Origin: Candidatus Woesearchaeota archaeon
Lineage (GTDB): Archaea > Nanobdellota > Nanobdellia > Woesearchaeales > UBA9642
Length of the DNA: 64,000 bases
NCBI GenBank assembly: GCA_026002815.1
Contig: BPGB01000003.1
Location: 1 to 64,000, forward strand
Direction: 5' to 3'
The number at the start of each line of letters is the position of its first letter. Position 1 is the stretch's first letter. A model generated the notes under the pieces. The model had not been told where the DNA came from, searched no databases, and saw nothing but the letters and a program-made list of their open reading frames with translations. The position numbers were made by a program, and so were the translations under genes. This document shows positions 60,740-64,000 of this stretch, one piece after another.

Positions 60740-62734
60740 TTATTTAATTTTCTTAAAATAATTTTCTATAGCAAGAATCATCTCTTCCCTTGTTCTCGAT
60801 TTCTCTATATACTTGGCTAATTCTGTTTTTCCTATTAAAACGAGCCAATCATAAAATTCGTTTTTCGTGTTGCTTACATATTCAGAGAATGTAGTGTCAG
60901 ACATAATCCTTAATTCTTTCAATAATTCTTTTTCATCTCTTATCAATATGCCCGTTCTCAACTTAAAATATTTATCAACTAATTCTTCTTTTCTTTTTTT
61001 AACTATCTGTTTCGCTAAAGGCTTTTTACTAATGTATTTTATTTTCGACATTTTATGAACAGTTATTGCTAAGAAAAAGAAAACTGCTGCGAACAACATC
61101 AACAATAAAATGTCTTCTTTTATTAAATTCCATTCCTGATTAAACAAAGTAACCTTTTTTAATAATTCTGAAGCAATAACATAAGGGTTATATTTAGCGA
61201 CTTGTTGAACTACTACTGACATGGTCTCTAGGGGCAGTACCAAATTTGATAAGAATAACAACACGCTTCCGACAGATATGGCTGCCATTGTTACAGCTTC
61301 CTGACTGTTAAATAAGTAGCCTATTATCATTCCAAGGAATACAAATACTATTATTGCTATCAAAAGAGTTAATATTGTTAGATAAATGTTTGTTAATATC
61401 GTTGTATTTAAGAAGTAATATGCTATAATCAATACAAAAATTAATTGTATAATTATTACAAAGAAACTTGTTAAAAACACTGAAGCTATAAAAGTAAAAT
61501 CTTTTGTTGGTGTTGTGAAGTTTCTAAAATATGCTCTAGAAGTCTTTTCTATTATTATTATTGTGCTTGAAAGCATAATGCTTATGAACAAGATCATTAG
61601 AATAACCAAATATGGAAATATGAAACTTAAATTATTTGATTTCGCGGTTACAGGCTCAACTCTTGTTGTTATTGGACTTACAATGTTTTCTGCCGAAGTT
61701 ACTTTTAAAGCGTTTATCTGTGCATTAACTTTCTCCGTTGCTATCTTGATAGAATCAATATCTTCTTTTATTTTATCTATGCTCGACTGAACATCTGATA
61801 GGGTGCTCGCACTACTTGTTGTTGTATCTCTAGCATTTGAAAGACGTTCATTTAAAAGATTTAATTCTTGATCTAAAGAGTCAAGAGCCTCAGAAAGTTT
61901 CAATATGTCACGTTTAGTTAAATTATGTGTTTTATTTATCTCAGAATTATATAAGTCAACGTCTGATTCAAAAGAATTAACAATGCTGGTACAATTTCCA
62001 GAACAACCGCTTCCATCTTGATTGAGTGATTCTATTAATGAATAGCTAGAATCTGCTAAAGATTTACCGTTGTTTCTTAAAGTATCTACATCTTTTGATA
62101 GTGCTGTTATTTTATTTATCAAATCTGAAGAGTCTATATCTGCAGCTGAGAGGTCTATACTTCCTAGTTTTGACTTAATATCAGATATTTTTTTGTTTAG
62201 ATCGCTAATACTTGATTTTAGGGCAATTATTTTTGCTATGTTCTCATTGTTTGTCTTTTGTGAGAAAACAATAACAGATAACAATTCATTAGTTAATTGA
62301 GTGCTTAATTGAGTTGATGCTATGGATATCTTCTTATTTATAGTATCAAGAATCGCATATACGAAGTTAGTTCTTGATTGATCAACATAAAATATCAGTT
62401 CGTTTTTTTGATTATTTGAAATTTCAAAATCTTTTGGAAAAATAACACATACATGCACTTTACCTTGCTCTATCATTTCAACACAAGATTCTTGACTGTT
62501 ATATTCTGCAACAAAGAAATACTGATTGTCTGATAATGCTTCAATAAATGCTAATGTAAGATTATTTTTTTCAGGAGAATAATAACCCACATTAAGTTTA
62601 GAAGCTGAAGGATTATTAAATGCAAAACCAACAAATAACATTATTAATAATGGACCAAATATTGTCACAAACATGCTTGTCTTTGAACGCATTAATAATT
62701 TCAAATTTTTAAAAGTTATTTTTAGGACTTTCAT
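60740..62734 (-). CDS. ABC-2 type exporter, membrane subunit with long coiled coil
   Basis: 664 residues. After MKVLKITFKNLKLLMRSKTS comes the first membrane helix (MFVTIFGPLLIMLFVGFAF), then a long extracellular part: a small domain with CVEM and CVIF cysteines and a coiled-coil region at about 165-350 (SDLNKKISDIKSKLGSIDLS and DVQSSIDKIKEDIDSIKIAT), then about five helices (370-570) and a cytoplasmic helical tail (580-664). This is the ABC-2/YhgE-Pip type layout. AGGTGAGTC precedes the ATG. The ATPase gene is upstream on the same strand. Its substrate is unknown. Confidence 0.85.
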   Translation of the reverse strand: MKVLKITFKNLKLLMRSKTSMFVTIFGPLLIMLFVGFAFNNPSASKLNVGYYSPEKNNLTLAFIEALSDNQYFFVAEYNSQESCVEMIEQGKVHVCVIFPKDFEISNNQKNELIFYVDQSRTNFVYAILDTINKKISIASTQLSTQLTNELLSVIVFSQKTNNENIAKIIALKSSISDLNKKISDIKSKLGSIDLSAADIDSSDLINKITALSKDVDTLRNNGKSLADSSYSLIESLNQDGSGCSGNCTSIVNSFESDVDLYNSEINKTHNLTKRDILKLSEALDSLDQELNLLNERLSNARDTTTSSASTLSDVQSSIDKIKEDIDSIKIATEKVNAQINALKVTSAENIVSPITTRVEPVTAKSNNLSFIFPYLVILMILFISIMLSSTIIIIEKTSRAYFRNFTTPTKDFTFIASVFLTSFFVIIIQLIFVLIIAYYFLNTTILTNIYLTILTLLIAIIVFVFLGMIIGYLFNSQEAVTMAAISVGSVLLFLSNLVLPLETMSVVVQQVAKYNPYVIASELLKKVTLFNQEWNLIKEDILLLMLFAAVFFFLAITVHKMSKIKYISKKPLAKQIVKKRKEELVDKYFKLRTGILIRDEKELLKELRIMSDTTFSEYVSNTKNEFYDWLVLIGKTELAKYIEKSRTREEMILAIENYFKKIK

Positions 62735-62882
62735 GACTCACCTGTTAAATTTTGTTAAATTTTCACCTATTACTCATACGTTATGTACTTTTGCTTTTTT
62801 AACAAATCTTTAAGTAACATTGTTATAAAATAATATTTGTGTAAAAATGTTTTTTGACAACGAAAGCTATTTCGCCATTTTG

Positions 62883-63929
62883 CTATTTTGCTATTTTGGA
62901 ATTTTTTCTTTTTAACTTTTCTTTTATTTCTTCTGCTTCTTCGGCCTTATCACTTTCTGATTCTGCTATCATTATAAATATTTCATCAAGAGATGGCTTA
63001 GTAACTTTTAAGTCAACTATGGTTTCCTTATGCTGTTCTAATTTCTTTATTAATTCTGCCAGGACTATTTCTGGTTTTGAAGTATATATTACAAGCTTTG
63101 TACCTTTATCCTCAATCTTGACTACTTCTTTCAAAACATCTTTATCCTTAAAATCCGCTATAAGATTATAATTTCCTGGGAATGATTCTAAATGTATTTC
63201 CTCATGCTTGCTAAATCGCTCTTTTATTTCATTAGGAGTTCCTACTGACAATATTTTTCCCTCTTTTATTATTGCAATTCTACTACATAACTCTTCTAAT
63301 TCAGAAAGATGATGACTTGAAAGTATTATTGTTGTTCCTCTCTTATTTATTTTCCTTACAAGACGCCATATGTGATTCCTTAATAACGGGTCCAGATCTG
63401 CAGTAGGCTCATCTAGTATTAATATTCTAGGATCATGTATTAACGCGCATGCCATGTCAAGTCTTCTTTGCATTCCACCTGAAAGATTTTTTGCTAAATT
63501 TTTTTCAGAACCTTGTAAATCCATTAAATTAATAAGCGTTTGTGTATTAGCTTTTAATGTATCCTTACTTAAACCATATAATGTTCCAAAATATTCAAGG
63601 TTTTCTTTAACTGTTAAATTAGTATAAAAACTAGGAACTTGACTTGCCATGCCAATTATTTTTTTTAAATCATCAGTATATTTAAACACGCTTCTAAAAC
63701 TATGAGTGTCCTTATGTTCTAATAAGTGCTCATTTCTGAATTCTACATCTCCTGCTTCAGGCTTTAAGAATCCGATGATTATGTTTAGTAATGTAGTTTT
63801 TCCGCTTCCAGAAGCACCTATTATTCCAAATATTTCCCCCGCATAGATATCTAATTCTATATTATCTAGAATCACTCGTCTATCAAATACTTTAGAAACG
63901 CCTTTTACTTTAATTATCGGTGCTGACAT
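62883..63929 (-). CDS. ABC transporter ATP-binding protein (ABC-2 exporter)
   Basis: 348 residues. Walker A GASGSGKTTLL, Q-loop region, signature LSGGMQRRLDMA, Walker B RILILDEPTADLDP and switch histidine (SSHHLSE) are all present; the last 100 residues form the C-terminal regulatory segment typical of the ABC-2 drug-export class. GAGGTATATGA precedes the ATG. It is followed after 150 bases by the permease, its obvious partner. The pair exports a lipid, drug or surface component; the substrate cannot be told. Confidence 0.93.
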   Translation of the reverse strand: MSAPIIKVKGVSKVFDRRVILDNIELDIYAGEIFGIIGASGSGKTTLLNIIIGFLKPEAGDVEFRNEHLLEHKDTHSFRSVFKYTDDLKKIIGMASQVPSFYTNLTVKENLEYFGTLYGLSKDTLKANTQTLINLMDLQGSEKNLAKNLSGGMQRRLDMACALIHDPRILILDEPTADLDPLLRNHIWRLVRKINKRGTTIILSSHHLSELEELCSRIAIIKEGKILSVGTPNEIKERFSKHEEIHLESFPGNYNLIADFKDKDVLKEVVKIEDKGTKLVIYTSKPEIVLAELIKKLEQHKETIVDLKVTKPSLDEIFIMIAESESDKAEEAEEIKEKLKRKNSKIAK

Positions 63930-64000
63930 TCATATACCTCAGCAGAAACTTTGAAATACAAATATATAAATGTTACGATAAGAATATTAGAAAAAAGTAC

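Noticed and set aside
1-64000. tRNA, rRNA or other known structured RNA genes
   Set aside because: No tRNA-like GC-rich cloverleaf with a TTC arm or rRNA segment was recognised by eye in the gaps; small RNAs cannot be excluded.
1-64000. Insertion sequences or transposases
   Set aside because: No transposase, integrase or inverted-repeat boundary was seen, even around the TonB-receptor-like gene, where one would help to explain the insertion.

Overview
This is a strongly AT-rich archaeal chromosome segment, most likely from a DPANN archaeon of the Woesearchaeota/Pacearchaeota type. The evidence is the presence of ribosomal proteins L14e and L34e, SecY next to a DUF106 (EMC3-like) insertase, RadA, a zinc-finger RPA, pyruvoyl arginine decarboxylase, an archaeal-type pyruvate:ferredoxin oxidoreductase, many genes with a TATA-like box about 25 bases before the ATG (leaderless), others with AGGTGAT-type ribosome binding sites, and numerous small surface proteins with pilin-like amino ends. 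No rRNA, tRNA, CRISPR array or transposon was seen. The lineage is an inference from gene content.

Region 1 (1-19.9 kb, mostly minus strand) is a cell-surface block: pilin-like membrane proteins (one frameshifted), a 2497-residue cysteine-rich giant receptor-like protein made of about 26 short modules, a 1267-residue secreted cysteine-rich protein, a 1005-residue pilin-anchored protein, and two unknown, apparently related proteins. Region 2 (20.2-25.4 kb) is the tail of the archaeal ribosomal/secretion locus (L14e, L34e, DUF106, SecY), interrupted on the other strand by a 656-residue protein that looks like a TonB-dependent outer-membrane receptor, which is most unexpected in an archaeon. Region 3 (25.9-36.8 kb, plus strand) is a long run of about a dozen small and medium proteins nearly all starting with a K/R-rich stretch, a Gly and one hydrophobic helix. 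It ends in a 1276-residue protein carrying both an M23 (LytM) peptidase and a lytic transglycosylase domain, i.e. enzymes against bacterial peptidoglycan.

Region 4 (36.9-47.8 kb) holds information-processing and metabolic genes: RPA, a SpoIIM-like membrane protein, a frameshifted conserved small gene, RadA, an acetyltransferase, photolyase, pyruvoyl arginine decarboxylase preceded by a tiny leader ORF, and an acetate kinase with an extra N-terminal domain. Region 5 (47.9-64 kb) has a por operon (gamma, delta, receiver domain, alpha, beta), TruD, a full-length RelA/SpoT homologue with an altered HD motif, adenylate kinase, phosphoglycerate kinase, a Nip7-like PUA protein and a two-gene ABC-2 exporter.

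Taken together, metabolism looks fermentative (pgk, por, acetate kinase). The most unusual content is the cell-surface equipment: two pilin-like clusters, giant cysteine-rich proteins, a double peptidoglycan hydrolase and a TonB-receptor-like barrel. A role in contact with, or attack on, bacterial cells is a reasonable but untested inference.
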